64,000 nt of DNA, taken from assembly GCF_004168285.1 (NCBI RefSeq), contig NZ_SEWF01000003.1, positions 62,001 to 126,000 on the forward strand, given 5' to 3'. Below the pieces are notes generated by a model. That model was given only the letters and a program-made list of their open reading frames with translations. It was not told the DNA's origin and made no database searches. Made by a program: the position numbers and the translations under genes. The stretch comes from Emticicia agri. Its GTDB lineage: Bacteria > Bacteroidota > Bacteroidia > Cytophagales > Spirosomataceae. This document shows, piece by piece, positions 63,797-64,000 of this stretch (the first letter of the stretch is position 1; every line of letters starts with the position of its first letter).

Positions 63797-64000
63797 TTAA
63801 AATGAAAAATTGACACCTACAAGAAAATTTAAACCTTGTTGCGGATAATATAGAAAACGCTCGTACTTCTTACCTAATATATTATTTAATTTCACGAAAG
63901 CAGTAAATTGTGAGCTGAATAAATAATCAAACTCTGCATTAAGATCATAAAATGCTTTGTTCGTCATAAGTTCTTGTGTGGTTGGATTTTTGGCGTATGT
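63797..64000 (-). CDS. C-terminal end of an outer-membrane beta-barrel protein (cut by window edge)
   Basis: Only the last 67 codons are visible; the gene enters from the right edge. The frame ends TAA at 63797-63799. It reads as barrel strands: AFYDLNAEFDYLFSSQFTAF, VKLNNILGKKYERFLYYPQQG and the last strand NFLVGVNFSF, ending in Phe as outer-membrane proteins do. The N-N-I-L-G-K-K-Y-E-R pattern is common at the end of Bacteroidota TonB-dependent receptors and related barrels. It is 27 nt upstream of the SPOR protein gene on the same strand, so they may be co-transcribed. Confidence 0.75.
   Translation of the reverse strand, partial: TYAKNPTTQELMTNKAFYDLNAEFDYLFSSQFTAFVKLNNILGKKYERFLYYPQQGLNFLVGVNFSF

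Overview
The window is an AT-rich stretch of chromosome from a member of the Bacteroidota, most likely the Cytophagales. The evidence is the repeated promoter form TTG-N19/20-TAnnTTTG, the near absence of Shine-Dalgarno sequences, and typical families: a DAHP synthase-chorismate mutase fusion, DUF4403, a DUF2027/Smr protein, an HU-CCDC81/SPOR protein, a TonB-dependent-receptor-like barrel end and a long-tailed ribosomal protein S16. The species cannot be named from the sequence alone.

Layout. 1-6.9 kb: a cut beta-barrel gene, a small protein, a two-domain esterase, a Na+/H+ antiporter, hemW, a methyltransferase, and a small secreted protein whose stop codon lies in a MITE-like element. 7-14.3 kb: DAHP synthase/chorismate mutase, proline dehydrogenase, lspA, a LysM protein, purE-purK. 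14.3-23.6 kb: a TPR histidine kinase abutting a convergent NarL-type regulator, a WG-repeat protein, a META lipoprotein, a small-molecule kinase next to a NamZ/DUF1343 muramidase, and a photolyase. 24-29.8 kb: a plus-strand run of an AddB-like nuclease, a sugar aminotransferase, a glycosyltransferase and a methyltransferase. 29.8-44 kb: purL, tRNA-Ser(UGA), a pterin dehydratase, an amino-acid permease, a transsulfuration enzyme, a tandem pair of 44-45 aa membrane peptides, rsmI, a sterol-desaturase-family hydroxylase, fabG, a VWA protein, and a DUF2027/Smr gene split at a seven-A slippery site. 44-52.3 kb: rnpB, rpsP-rimM-trmD, small envelope proteins, gyrA, a TPR protein. 52.4-56.9 kb: an AT-rich accessory island. 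57-64 kb: dapD, gap, trmB, folC, a TonB-like protein, a SPOR protein and the end of an outer-membrane barrel.

The 52.4-56.9 kb island is the most unusual part. It begins beside a 28-bp sequence with the arm-core-arm layout of a XerCD dif site, one arm identical to the E. coli XerD arm. It carries a plasmid-type ParA with a small putative DNA-binding partner. Upstream of parA is a very AT-rich leader with ten ACTTAT/ATAAGT hexamers, forward on the left and mostly reversed on the right, a good centromere candidate. There is also a diverged 5'- and 3'-truncated copy of part of the GAPDH gene, and an XRE-family repressor gene with a divergent promoter region containing GTAAAC/GTTTAC operators. 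The rightward promoters have no large gene, only a possible 40-aa membrane peptide or a small RNA. Most neighbouring genes on both sides point toward this place, as expected near a replication terminus. I infer a plasmid- or phage-like element settled at the dif region.

Several gene starts were moved (purK, purL, rsmI, the kinase, the response regulator) because a TAnnTTTG box lies in the longer reading frame and the first downstream ATG/GTG follows by about 13-25 nt. The opening and closing genes are cut by the window edges.
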